From contig JAVBPB010000089.1 of assembly GCA_031549965.1 (NCBI GenBank), positions 1-38,393 of the forward strand: a stretch of DNA of 38,393 nt, in the 5' to 3' direction. Origin of the DNA: JAVBPB01 sp031549965. Its GTDB lineage: Bacteria; Bacillota; Clostridia; Lachnospirales; Lachnospiraceae. Positions 16,754 to 25,900 of this stretch are shown here, piece after piece. Each line of letters begins with the position of its first letter. The first letter of the stretch is position 1. The notes beneath the pieces were generated by a model. That model saw nothing but the letters and a program-made list of their open reading frames with translations. It made no database searches and was not told the origin of the DNA. A program made the position numbers and the translations under genes.

Positions 16754-17746
16754 GTGGGATTTATTGACATCATCAAAGAAAGAGCAAAAAGCTCAAAAAA
16801 AACCATTGTATTACCAGAAACAGGAGATAAGAGAACTCTGGAGGCAGCAAGTAAAATACTAGAAGAAGGAATCGCAGAAATAATCCTTATAGGAGACGAA
16901 GCTGAAATTACAAAAACAGCAGATGGCTTAGACATTACAAAAGCCACAATAATCAACCCTGTTAATGCCTCAAAATTAGAAGAATATGTAGAACTATTAG
17001 TAGATTTAAGAAAAAGCAAAGGTATGACAAATGAAGAGGCAAAAGAATTACTAACAAAAGATTATCTATATTTCGGAGTTATTATGGTAAAAGCAGGAGA
17101 TGCTGATGGAATGGTAGCAGGTGCTGTAAACTCAACAGCTAATGTACTAAGACCATCACTTCAAATATTAAAAACTGCTAAAAACACAAAATTAGTATCT
17201 TCATTTTTTGTAATGGTAGTACCTGATTGTGAATACGGTGCAAAAGGAACATTTATATACTCAGATGCAGGTCTGGTACAAAATCCAAATGCTGAAGAAT
17301 TAGCAGCAATTGCAGGAAGTTCTGCAAAATCATTTGAATTATTAGTACAAGAAGAACCAATTGTAGCCATGTTATCACATTCAACAATGGGAAGTGCAAA
17401 GCACGATGATGTAACTAAGGTTATTGAAGCTACAAAAATTGCAAAAGAATTATACAAAGACGTAAAAATTGACGGAGAATTTCAACTGGATGCAGCGATT
17501 GTTCCAGAAATTGGACAATCAAAAGCACCAGGTAATGACATAGCAGGAAAAGCAAATGTATTAATATTCCCAGACTTAGATGCAGGAAATATAGGATACA
17601 AATTAACCCAAAGACTTGCAAAGGCAGAAGCATACGGACCAATTACCCAAGGAATTGCAAAACCTGTAAATGATTTATCAAGAGGTTGTTCAGCAGACGA
17701 TATAGTTGGCGTAATTGCCATAACAGCAGTTCAAGCACAAGCATAA
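16754..17746 (+). CDS. pta: Phosphate acetyltransferase Pta, 330 aa
   Basis: Interconverts acetyl-CoA plus phosphate and acetyl phosphate. I place the start at GTG 16754 because AAAGGAG precedes it and the protein then begins GFIDIIKERAKSSKKTIVLP, as the family does; a longer upstream reading frame covers the promoter and adds unrelated residues. Conserved parts are VLPETGDKRTLEAA, GDADGMVAGAVNSTANVLRP, FIYSDAGLVQNPNAEELAAI, AMLSHSTMGSAKHDDV and the phosphate/CoA region IVPEIGQSKAPG. Length matches short-form Pta without regulatory domains. It is followed by ack after 26 bases. Confidence 0.95.
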   Translation: MGFIDIIKERAKSSKKTIVLPETGDKRTLEAASKILEEGIAEIILIGDEAEITKTADGLDITKATIINPVNASKLEEYVELLVDLRKSKGMTNEEAKELLTKDYLYFGVIMVKAGDADGMVAGAVNSTANVLRPSLQILKTAKNTKLVSSFFVMVVPDCEYGAKGTFIYSDAGLVQNPNAEELAAIAGSSAKSFELLVQEEPIVAMLSHSTMGSAKHDDVTKVIEATKIAKELYKDVKIDGEFQLDAAIVPEIGQSKAPGNDIAGKANVLIFPDLDAGNIGYKLTQRLAKAEAYGPITQGIAKPVNDLSRGCSADDIVGVIAITAVQAQA

Positions 17747-17772
17747 AATAAACATATAAGGAGAATATATAT

Positions 17773-18966
17773 ATGAATATCTTAGTAATTAATTGCGGAA
17801 GCTCATCTCTTAAATATCAATTAATAGATTCATCAAACGAAGAAGTACTTGCAGTAGGTATTTGTGAAAGAATTGCCATCAGTGGCAGCAGACTTAAACA
17901 TTCACCAAAAGGAAAAGAAAAAATACTTATTGAATCACCAATGCCAACCCACGAAGCTGCAATAAAATTAGTTCTTGATGCATTAACTGATAAAGAGCAT
18001 GGTGTTATTGATGATTTAGATAAAATAAGTGCAGTTGGTCATAGAGTAGTACACGGTGGTGAAAACTTCACAACAAGTGCATTACTTACAGACGAAGTAT
18101 TAAAAGCAATTGAAGAGTGTAATGATCTTGCACCACTTCATAATCCAGCTAACTTAATTGGTATAAATGCATGTAAAACATTAATGCCAAATGTACCAAT
18201 GGTTGCAGTGTTTGATACAGCATTCCACCAAACAATGCCTGAACATGCATACCTTTATGCTTTACCAATGGAATATTACAACAAATACAAAGTAAGAAGA
18301 TATGGTTTTCATGGAACAAGCCATAGCTTTGTATCACAAAGAGCAATAGAAGTAGCAGGGCTAGATAAGGACAACTCAAAAGTTATTGTTTGTCATTTGG
18401 GAAACGGTGCCAGCGTATGTGCAGTTAAAAATGGTGAATCAGTAGATACAAGTATGGGTCTTACTCCACTTGAAGGACTTGCAATGGGAACAAGAAGCGG
18501 TGACATTGACCCAGCTATAATCGAATTTTTAGCACAAAAAGAAAATTTATCAATAAGCGAAGTTATGAATGTATTAAATAAAAAATCAGGTGTACTTGGT
18601 TTATCTACATTTACAAGTGATTTTAGAGACTTAGAAGATGCTGTTGATGCAAAAAATCCAGATGCATTAAGAGCTATGGGAGTATTCTCATATCGTGTTG
18701 CAAAATACATCGGAGCTTATACAGCTGCAATGAATGGTGTTGATGCAATCGTATTTACGGCAGGTCTTGGAGAAAACAATAGACATGTAAGAAATGATAT
18801 AGTTGATTACGTTAAATATTTAGGAATAGAAATTGATCAAGAAAAGAATTCAATAAGAGGTTCAGAGCAAATTATTTCAACTAAAGACTCAAAAGTTAAG
18901 GTATTAGTAATACCAACTAATGAAGAACTTGCAATATGCAGAGAAACAGTAAGAATAGTAAAATAA
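17773..18966 (+). CDS. ackA: Acetate kinase AckA, 397 aa
   Basis: Converts acetyl phosphate and ADP to acetate and ATP, the energy-yielding final step of acetogenic fermentation. Motifs: VINCGSSSLKYQL (adenine/phosphate loop), GHRVVHGG with the acetate-binding Arg, VFDTAFHQTMP with catalytic Asp, YGFHGTSH, HLGNGASVCAV, and FTAGLGENNRHVR near the C-terminus. AAGGAG precedes the ATG. It is co-transcribed with pta, and the pair gives the complete acetate branch. Confidence 0.96.
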   Translation: MNILVINCGSSSLKYQLIDSSNEEVLAVGICERIAISGSRLKHSPKGKEKILIESPMPTHEAAIKLVLDALTDKEHGVIDDLDKISAVGHRVVHGGENFTTSALLTDEVLKAIEECNDLAPLHNPANLIGINACKTLMPNVPMVAVFDTAFHQTMPEHAYLYALPMEYYNKYKVRRYGFHGTSHSFVSQRAIEVAGLDKDNSKVIVCHLGNGASVCAVKNGESVDTSMGLTPLEGLAMGTRSGDIDPAIIEFLAQKENLSISEVMNVLNKKSGVLGLSTFTSDFRDLEDAVDAKNPDALRAMGVFSYRVAKYIGAYTAAMNGVDAIVFTAGLGENNRHVRNDIVDYVKYLGIEIDQEKNSIRGSEQIISTKDSKVKVLVIPTNEELAICRETVRIVK

Positions 18967-19007
18967 AATATTTATAAAATTATTTATGAAATTATTGTAA
19001 AACAATG

Positions 19008-19036
19008 TTGACAAATAATAAACCAATATGTATAAT
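19008..19036 (+). promoter_or_regulatory. Consensus promoter of yceD-rpmF
   Basis: TTGACA (19008-19013), exactly 17 bp, TATAAT (19031-19036): a perfect housekeeping sigma promoter, as fits a ribosomal-protein transcript. Confidence 0.85.
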
Positions 19037-19063
19037 AACATAGGTGAAACTTAGGAGATAGCT

Positions 19064-19591
19064 ATGCTTATAAACTTATCAGATATATTGTCTGTTCCAG
19101 AAAAAGTAGAACATCTTCAAGTTGAAATAGACATGGATGAAATTGTTCTAAACAATGAGAGCTATATCATAGTTAAAAAGGCCCCTATTGAGCTTATGAT
19201 ATCCGTTGAAGGTATTAAAAAGGCCCACATTGAGTCTAAAACTAAACTATCCCTTAGCATTCCATGTAGCAGATGTCTTGAGGAAGTAATCTATAATTTT
19301 GATATAAATATATCTAAATATATAGATTTTAACCAATCTGAAGAAGACAGAATACAAGAATTAGATGAGACAAATTATATTGATGGATATGAACTGGATG
19401 TAGACAAACTCATATACAATGAGATTTTAATTGATTTTCCAATGAAGGTTTTATGTAAAAGTGATTGCAAGGGAATTTGTGACCAATGTGGAACAAACCT
19501 AAACCAAACAACCTGCAATTGCAACACTGAAAAACTTGATCCAAGGATGTCAGTTATCCAAGATATCTTCAAGAATTTTAAGGAGGTGTGA
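19064..19591 (+). CDS. yceD: YceD family protein (DUF177), 175 aa
   Basis: YceD proteins are encoded immediately before rpmF in most bacteria and are linked to 23S rRNA accumulation. The N-terminal half is a beta-rich domain; the first cysteine pair is PCSRCLEEV near residue 68. The C-terminal half has the family's Cys cluster CKSDCKGICDQCGTNL followed by TCNCN, a possible metal site, then DPRMSVIQDIF. TTAGGAG lies upstream of the ATG. The last codons contain the AAGGAGGTG Shine-Dalgarno of rpmF, so the two genes are tightly coupled. Confidence 0.9.
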   Translation: MLINLSDILSVPEKVEHLQVEIDMDEIVLNNESYIIVKKAPIELMISVEGIKKAHIESKTKLSLSIPCSRCLEEVIYNFDINISKYIDFNQSEEDRIQELDETNYIDGYELDVDKLIYNEILIDFPMKVLCKSDCKGICDQCGTNLNQTTCNCNTEKLDPRMSVIQDIFKNFKEV

Positions 19592-19594
19592 CAA

Positions 19595-19774
19595 ATGTCT
19601 ATCTGTCCAAAGAACAAATCGTCAAAAGCTAGAAGAGACAGCCGTAGAGCAAACTGGAAAATGGCAGCTCCAAACTTAGTTAAATGTAGTAAATGTGGCA
19701 AATTAACAATGCCTCATAGAGTTTGTAAAGCTTGTGGCTCTTACAACAAAAAAGAGATTGTTTCAGTTGACTAA
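19595..19774 (+). CDS. rpmF: 50S ribosomal protein L32, 59 aa
   Basis: The small gene starts 3 bases after the yceD stop. The N-terminus MSICPKNKSSKARRDSRRAN is the basic L32 tail with the conserved SKARRDxRRAN. It is followed by a four-cysteine zinc ribbon, CSKCG (31-34) and CKACG (44-47), so this is the zinc-binding form of L32. The end NKKEIVSVD is normal. The CPKNK start differs from the commoner VPKRK but occurs in Clostridia. Confidence 0.95.
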   Translation: MSICPKNKSSKARRDSRRANWKMAAPNLVKCSKCGKLTMPHRVCKACGSYNKKEIVSVD

Positions 19775-19794
19775 TTTAGAGACTGAATAACATT

Positions 19795-19819
19795 AAAGGC
19801 AGCTAGTCTGCCTTTTTTT
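19795..19819 (+). terminator. Rho-independent terminator of yceD-rpmF
   Basis: AAAGGCAG (19795-19802), loop CTAGT, CTGCCTTT (19808-19815) and a run of T to 19819: a textbook intrinsic terminator 20 bases after rpmF. Confidence 0.92.
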
Positions 19820-19832
19820 GTTGAGGTTGGAT

Positions 19833-19858
19833 GCTTTGCCTTGGGGTCTTTGTGCTCC
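19833..19858 (+). repeat. Solitary end A of the palindromic element family
   Basis: GCTTTGCC (19833-19840), then TTGGGGTCTTTGTG, then CTCC (19855-19858), matches end A of copy 3 in order and spacing. No matching second arm or end B follows, so this looks like a truncated or one-ended copy 73 bases before copy 3. Confidence 0.5.
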
Positions 19859-19905
19859 AAGAGGGTATCTGAAAAGTCCTTGATTTATTTAATTTGCAAA
19901 CAGAC

Positions 19906-20116
19906 GCTTTGCCAATTTAGTCTTTCTACTCCATGTGAGGGGTCTTATTATGCCGTGAAAAGGCAGACGCACCAAACATTCCAATGAGCCTATGGACAAA
20001 AATATTATGGAAGAATGCTTCCATAATATTTTATAGTCTCATTTCCATGGTACTAACTGCCTTTTCACGGCATAATAAGCCCCCTCACATGGAGATGCAG
20101 TTTTTTAAGGCAAAGC
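19906..20116. repeat. Palindromic element copy 3 (211 bp)
   Basis: Outer GCTTTGCC (19906-19913) pairs with GGCAAAGC (20109-20116). Asymmetric spacers follow (end A TTTAGTCTTTCTA; end B TGCAGTTTTTTAA). The main arms 19929-19966 and 20057-20094 differ at one of 38 positions. An inner perfect hairpin, AATATTATGGAAG with loop AATG, is at 20001-20030. It is nearly identical, inverted, to copy 4. Confidence 0.9.
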
Positions 20117-20473
20117 TGGATGCTTAAAATATGAGATAAAAAGTGATATGTATTGAGAAGTTTGTAAAAGATTAAACATTAGTGTAGCCTAATAATATAC
20201 ACATAAAATATTGTAAACAAACAAAGTTTTTACATACATATGGAGAGATACTATTATTGATATAAAAAATAAATTATCTATATAGGCAGCATTAAATTGA
20301 ATAAAAAGTCTTAATATTTAACGCCGAATAGATAGTTAAATTTTGCATAGGCATAAAAAAGTTCTAAGTAGCCTAAAAAATTTTAAGGGGAAAAATAGTA
20401 TAATAATTTAATTGTGAGACTGTGAATAATAACATAAACATAAGCTTTATAAAAGCAAATTTTTGAATACACA
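20117..20473. other. Gene-free spacer between inverted copies 3 and 4
   Basis: 357 AT-rich bases with no credible open reading frame. It contains the dispersed hairpin copy b near 20288. Because copies 3 and 4 are inverted ~210-bp repeats, this segment could invert by homologous recombination. Confidence 0.5.
20274..20335. repeat. Dispersed hairpin repeat, copy b
   Basis: TATCTAT and ATAGATA outer arms with inner GCATTAAAT and ATTTAACGC arms enclose TGAATAAAAAGTCTTAAT. The central ~55 bases match copy a at 16184-16238 at roughly 80% or better by eye. Confidence 0.6.
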
Positions 20474-20683
20474 GCTTTGCCTCAAAAAACTATATCTCCA
20501 TGGGAGGGGGCTTATTATGACATTAAAAGGCTGTTAGCACCATGGAAATGATACTATAACATTTTATGTAAGAATTCTTCCATAATATGTTTGTCCATAG
20601 GCTCATTGGAATGTTTGGTGCGTCTGCTTTTTAATGTCATAATAAGCCCCCTCCTATGGAGTAGAAAGACTAAATTGGCAAGC
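20474..20683. repeat. Palindromic element copy 4 (210 bp, inverted relative to copy 3)
   Basis: It begins with end B (GCTTTGCC at 20474-20481, then TCAAAAAACTATAT) and finishes with end A in reverse (AGTAGAAAGACTAAATT, then GGCAAGC). Arms 20496-20531 and 20626-20661 match at 34 of 36 positions. Its interior is the near-exact reverse complement of copy 3's interior. It lies between the gene-free spacer and the plsX promoter. Confidence 0.9.
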
Positions 20684-20855
20684 GTCCGTTCAATGAACTT
20701 AAGGCTAGGATGCCATGAAAAATCCTTAAACACATTAAATTCACCAGAAGAAACTAGGGCAAACAATAAAATCATTATACCATCTTTCTACTAAAATGCT
20801 CATAACCAAAAAGAACTTTTTAATCCCATACCAACAAAAAAAATTTATTTTATAG

Positions 20856-20884
20856 TTGATTTCTAATAAAAGATCTAGTATATT
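20856..20884 (+). promoter_or_regulatory. Candidate promoter of the plsX operon
   Basis: TTGATT (20856-20861), 17-bp spacer, TATATT (20879-20884), 31 bp before the plsX ATG. Confidence 0.6.
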
Positions 20885-20915
20885 AATTTATAGATACTGA
20901 CAGGGAGGAAAATAA

Positions 20916-21926
20916 ATGAAAGACATTGTAAAAGTTGCAGTAGATGCAATGGGTGGAGATAATGCACCAGTAGAAATTGTTAAAGGTGTGGTTGATGCTG
21001 TAAATGTTAATAAAAAGATAAAAGTATTCCTTGTTGGGAAGGAAAGCTTAATTAAGGAAGAACTAAAAGAATACACATATGAAGCTTCTCAAGTGGAAGT
21101 AATAAACGCAGAAGAAGTAATAACTAATGAAGAAGCACCTGTTATGGCTATACGAAAAAAGAAAGATTCGTCAATTGTAGTGGCTATGAATTTAGTAAAA
21201 GAAGGTGTAGCTGATGCTTTTATTTCAGCAGGAAGTACAGGGGCTGTATTAGTGGGAGGTCAGTTTATTGTAGGAAGAATAAAAGGAATTGAAAGACCGC
21301 CTTTAGCTCCTTTATTACCAACTAAAAAAGGAATTTCTTTGCTAGTTGATTGCGGGGCTAATGTAGATGCAAGACCATCTCATTTAGTACAATTTGCAAA
21401 AATGGGTTCAATATATATGGAAAATGTAGTAGGTATTAAGAATCCAAGAGTTGCAATAGTTAATATTGGTGCGGAAGAGGAAAAAGGTAATATGCTTGTT
21501 AAAGAAACTTTTCCGCTTCTTAAGAATTGTGCAGATATTAATTTTATTGGAAGTATTGAAGCCAGAGATATACCATATGGCGGTGCAGATGTTATAGTAT
21601 GCGAAGCTTTTGTAGGTAATGTAATATTAAAGCTTACAGAAGGGTTGGCAAGCGTTTTAATATCTAGCATAAAAGAAGGACTAATGAGTACTACTATTAG
21701 TAAAATAGGTGCGGCTTTATCTAAACCTGCATTAAAAAAGACACTTAAGACTTTTGATGCATCAGAACAAGGTGGTGCTCCGCTACTTGGGCTTAATGGC
21801 TTAGTTGTAAAAGTACATGGTAATTCCACAAGTAAAGAAGTAAAGAACGCAGTTTTACAATGTGTAACCTTTACCAATCAAAAAATAAATGAAAAGATTA
21901 AGCAGAACATAACAAAAATTGATTAA
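20916..21926 (+). CDS. plsX: Phosphate acyltransferase PlsX, 336 aa
   Basis: PlsX makes acyl-phosphate from acyl-ACP, the first step of the PlsX/PlsY route to phosphatidic acid at the membrane. Conserved blocks: VAVDAMGGDNAP at the N-terminus, EAPVMAIRKKKDSSIV, FISAGSTGAVLVG, GIERPPLAPLLPT, LVDCGANVDARP, VGIKNPRVAIVNIGAEEEKG and the C-terminal EQGGAPLLGLNGLVVKVHG. The ATG follows CAGGGAGG. It is the first gene of the plsX-acpP-rnc-smc-ftsY-ilvA cluster; coupling with acpP makes sense because acyl-ACP is its substrate. I saw no clear FapR-type operator upstream. Confidence 0.95.
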   Translation: MKDIVKVAVDAMGGDNAPVEIVKGVVDAVNVNKKIKVFLVGKESLIKEELKEYTYEASQVEVINAEEVITNEEAPVMAIRKKKDSSIVVAMNLVKEGVADAFISAGSTGAVLVGGQFIVGRIKGIERPPLAPLLPTKKGISLLVDCGANVDARPSHLVQFAKMGSIYMENVVGIKNPRVAIVNIGAEEEKGNMLVKETFPLLKNCADINFIGSIEARDIPYGGADVIVCEAFVGNVILKLTEGLASVLISSIKEGLMSTTISKIGAALSKPALKKTLKTFDASEQGGAPLLGLNGLVVKVHGNSTSKEVKNAVLQCVTFTNQKINEKIKQNITKID

Positions 21927-21953
21927 TAATGTAATTTAAGAAAGGTGATTAAA

Positions 21954-22184
21954 ATGGAATTTGAAAAACTACAAAAAATAATAAGCGAAGTATTAAATGT
22001 TGAAAGTGAAGAGGTAACACTAGACGCTACTTTTGTTGATGATTTAGGAGCTGATTCTCTTGATATATTTCAAATAATTATGGGAATTGAAGAAGAATTT
22101 GATATTGAAATAGCTAATGAAGAAGCTGAAAATATTGTAACAGTTAGAGATGCAGTAGAACAAATTAAAAACGCTTTAAATTAA
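21954..22184 (+). CDS. acpP: Acyl carrier protein, 76 aa
   Basis: Carries fatty-acyl chains on a phosphopantetheine arm. The attachment motif is GADSLD with the modified Ser in the second helix, flanked by the acidic sequence VDDLGADSLDIFQIIMGIEE. I chose ATG 21954 rather than the in-frame GTG at 21945 because that GTG is part of the Shine-Dalgarno sequence AAAGGTGATT. Length and strong acidity are typical. It sits between plsX and rnc. Confidence 0.95.
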   Translation: MEFEKLQKIISEVLNVESEEVTLDATFVDDLGADSLDIFQIIMGIEEEFDIEIANEEAENIVTVRDAVEQIKNALN

Positions 22185-22197
22185 TATATTCATATGT

Positions 22198-22226
22198 AAA
22201 GGGGTTAACTTTAAGTTAGCTCCTTT
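22198..22226 (+). terminator. Hairpin between acpP and rnc
   Basis: AAAGGGGTTAACTT pairs with AAGTTAGCTCCTTT using two G-U pairs. The following sequence is not T-rich, so it is more likely an mRNA processing or stability element, or an attenuator, than a full terminator. Confidence 0.45.
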
Positions 22227-22250
22227 CATTCAGTAAAGGAAAGTGAAATA

Positions 22251-22949
22251 ATGGAAAATAACAGCCTGTTAAGAGAGTTTGAAGACATCATAGAGTATTA
22301 TTATAAAGATATTAAACTATTAAAACAAGCTTTAACACATAGTTCATATTCAAATGAGCATAATCTACCAAAAAACACCAATAATGAAAGGCTTGAATTT
22401 TTAGGAGATGCAATATTAGAGCTTATGTCTAGTGAATATTTATATGATAATTATCCTGATAAACTAGAAGGTGAATTAACAAAACTTCGTGCCAGTATAG
22501 TTTGTGAGCAAACACTTTCTGCCTGTGCAAAATTAATAAATTTAGGTAAGTATTTATTTTTGGGTAAGGGGGAAACAAGAACTGGAGGCAGAACAAGGGA
22601 TTCTATATTATCAGATACTCTTGAAGCAGTTATTGGTTCTATTTATTTAGATGGTGGTTTTGCTAATGCAAAAGAGTTTATTGACAGATTTATTTTAAAA
22701 GATATTGAGAAAAAAAATCTCTTTTTTGATAGCAAGACTATCTTACAAGAAATAATTCAAAGTGAGAATAAAGATGTATTAAAATATATACTGGTTAGAG
22801 AAGAAGGGCCTGATCATGATAAACAATTTATGGTCAATGCAAAAATTGGAGATAAAATACTTGGTACAGGCATAGGGAGAACCAAAAAAGCAGCTGAACA
22901 AGAGGCAGCATACAATTCCATACTTAAGTTAAGAAATAAAAAAAATTAA
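22251..22949 (+). CDS. rnc: Ribonuclease III, 232 aa
   Basis: Double-strand-specific endoribonuclease for rRNA and mRNA processing. The RNase III signature NNERLEFLGDAILEL is near residues 43-57 with the catalytic acidic residues, and the second acidic motif is SDTLEAVIGSIYLDGGF. A C-terminal double-stranded RNA-binding domain covers about 160-230 (TILQEIIQSENK, GIGRTKKAAEQEAAYNSI). AAAGGAAAG precedes the ATG. It lies 21 bases upstream of smc. Confidence 0.95.
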   Translation: MENNSLLREFEDIIEYYYKDIKLLKQALTHSSYSNEHNLPKNTNNERLEFLGDAILELMSSEYLYDNYPDKLEGELTKLRASIVCEQTLSACAKLINLGKYLFLGKGETRTGGRTRDSILSDTLEAVIGSIYLDGGFANAKEFIDRFILKDIEKKNLFFDSKTILQEIIQSENKDVLKYILVREEGPDHDKQFMVNAKIGDKILGTGIGRTKKAAEQEAAYNSILKLRNKKN

Positions 22950-22970
22950 AAAATATATAGGTGGAAGAAT

Positions 22971-25900
22971 ATGTATTTAAAAAGTTTAGAAGTACATGGA
23001 TTTAAATCATTTGCAAATAAAATATTATTTGAATTTCATGATGGAATAACTGGAATAGTAGGTCCAAACGGAAGCGGAAAAAGTAATGTTGGTGATGCTG
23101 TAAGATGGGTTTTGGGAGAACAAAGTGCCAAGCAACTTAGAGGTGCTAAGATGGAGGATATAATTTTTTCTGGAACAGAACTTAGAAAACCTCTTGGATT
23201 TGCTTATGTTGCAATAACACTTGATAATTCAGACCATAAATTGCCTATAGATTATGATCAAGTAACAGTAGCACGTAGAGTTTACAGATCAGGAGAAAGC
23301 GAATATTTAATAAATGGAAGTAGCTGTAGGCTTAGAGATGTTCAAGACTTATTTTTAGATACGGGCATTGGTAAAGAAGGATATTCTATAATTGGACAAG
23401 GTCAGATCGACAGAATCATAAGTGGTAAACCAGAAGAAAAAAGAGAACTTTTTGATGAAGCCGCAGGTATTGTTAAATTTAAAAAAAGAAAGGCTACAGC
23501 AGAAAAGAATCTAGAGGCAGAACAGCAAAATCTGATCCGTATTAACGATATATTAGAAGAACGAGAAAAGCAATTAAAACCCTTAATGAAACAGTCAGAA
23601 ACAGCAAAAGAATATTTAAAATTAAGGGATGAATTAAAACTAAATGAGGTTAATTTATTTTTAATTGATTATAATCAATTAACTAGTCAACAAACACAAA
23701 TAGATGAAAAAATTAGTATTGTTGATAATGATTTAACTAATACAACTAAAAGTTTTGAAAATACTAAAGAAGAGTATGAACGTCTTGAACTTCTGATTGA
23801 AGAAAAAACGGGATTAATTGAAGCTGAAAGAGGAAAGCTTTCTGAAAGTAAGTTAAAGAAAGAAAAGCTAGAAGGGGATCTAAAGGTTTTAAATGAGCAA
23901 ATTCATGCTGCTAAATTAAGTAATGCTCATTTACATGAGCGTTCTAAGGTGATAAAATCAGAACTTAAAGAAAAAGATGAGCAAAAAAATGAATATGTAC
24001 TTAAGAAAGAAGAAATTGATGAAAAGCTGGATTTATTAGATGATCTGCAAACCGGTGAACAAAATAAATTAAATGAGATTATAAAGAATATTAATAATTA
24101 TAATAAAGAGGTTGAAAACTGCCATAGTCACATTATAGAAATTTTAAATGAAAATTCAAATATAAAAACTAAAATGCAACGCTATGAAACTATGCTTGAG
24201 CAAAATAATATTAAAAAAGTTGAACTAAATCAAAAACTTTTAAAAAGTAAAAGTGATGAAGCAGAACAAGACGATATTATTGAAAGCTTAAATAATTCTT
24301 ATTTAAAGGTTAGTGATGAAATTAATCTATTAAATAGTGCTAATGAAAACATTAACAACGCCTCCAAAGAATTACAAGATAATATAAATACGATGTCATT
24401 TAGATTAAATGATCAACAGCAATCTTTTCATAGAGAAAAATCCAAACTTGATGCTTTAAAGAACATAACTGAACGTTATGAAGGTTATGGAAATAGTATA
24501 AAAAAAGTTATGGAAAGAAAAAATACAGTTAATGGAATTATTGGTGTTGTGGCTGATATTATTAAAGTTAAGCCGGAATATGAAATTGCCGTTGAAATAG
24601 CCTTAGGTGGTAATATTCAAAATATTGTAACCGATAATGATAAAACGGCTAAGGAATTAATAGAATATCTAAAATATAACAAATTTGGAAGGGCTACATT
24701 CCTTCCGCTTACTAATATGACCAATAAATCCTCTTTTCATAACGAAAGTGCTCTTAAGGAAGCAGGAGTAATAGGTCTTGGAAGTACTTTAGTTGAAGCA
24801 GAAAGTCGTTTTAATTCTCTAATTGAACATTTACTTGGTAGAATTATTGTAGTTGATAATATTGACAATGCAATGAAATTATCAAAAAAATATAATTATA
24901 CTCTTAGAATTGTAACTAAGGATGGAGAACTTTTAAGTCCTGGGGGTTCAATGTCTGGTGGAGCATATAAAAATACAAGTAATCTATTAAGCAGACGTCG
25001 TGAAATTGAAGACTTTGAAAATACCATTTTAGAAATAGAAAAAAGTATAAATTCTTTAAAAGAAGATATTGAAAAAGAAAAAAGCAGTAGACAAAATCTT
25101 AGAGAAGAACTAGAAATTAATAAGCAAAAATTGCAAGAACTATACCTAAAACAAAATTCTGCAAAGCTAAATTTAGAGCAGGCTAAACAAAAAGTTTTAG
25201 AAAGTAAAACTTCATATAATGCTTATCTAAATGAAAGTAAGGAAATTGATGTACAAATTAAAGACTTAAATGCCAACATAAATGAACTTAAAAAATCTTT
25301 ATCTGAAAATGAAGATTTAAGTAAAAATAGTGAAAGCAGAATTTCTGAATTAAATGGATTGATCGAAAGTGAAAGCATAAAGGAAAAGGAAGCATCTGCA
25401 AAAACTAATAACATTAATTTAGATTTTTCTAATTTAGAGCAAAATAATAATTTTATACTTGAAAATATAAAACGTATAAAGTCTGAAATTGACAAATTAA
25501 ATTTAGAGTTAGATAATTTAACGAAAAATATTAATGAAACATATCAGTTGGTGGAAGAAAAAAAACATGACAAAACTGAAATTGAAATAATCATAGAGGA
25601 AGAAAAAGAAATTGCAGAAAAAGCTCAAAATCTGTTAAATATCTTTTTAGCTGATAAAGAAGAAATTTCTAAAAATCATAAGGACTTTTTTATTAAAAGA
25701 GAGGAACAATCTAAATTAATAAATGAGTTAGATAAGGAAAAATTCAGACTTTTCAATCAAAAAGAAAAGATATCAGAGCAAATTGATACAAGTATATCTT
25801 ATATGTGGGATGAATATGAATTAACATATAGCAACGCCATGAATTTTTTAGATGAAACTTTGACTAATGTATCTGTTATTAAAAAAAGAGTTTCGGAATT

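Noticed and set aside
19906..20116. Copy 3 simply as the rpmF terminator
   Set aside because: rpmF already has a textbook terminator at 19795-19819, and copy 3 lacks a T tract after its arm and has conserved ends shared with non-terminator positions.
20300..20410. Promoter-like TATAAT at 20399 inside the spacer between copies 3 and 4
   Set aside because: No acceptable -35 box lies 16-18 bp upstream; a lone TATAAT is common in DNA this rich in A and T.
20554..20794. Open frames on both strands (67-73 aa) across 20554-20794
   Set aside because: They lie across palindromic element copy 4 and arise from its symmetry; no ribosome-binding sites and no recognisable protein features.
22198..22226. 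Riboswitch between acpP and rnc
   Set aside because: Only one short hairpin is present in a 66-base gap; no conserved aptamer sequence is seen.
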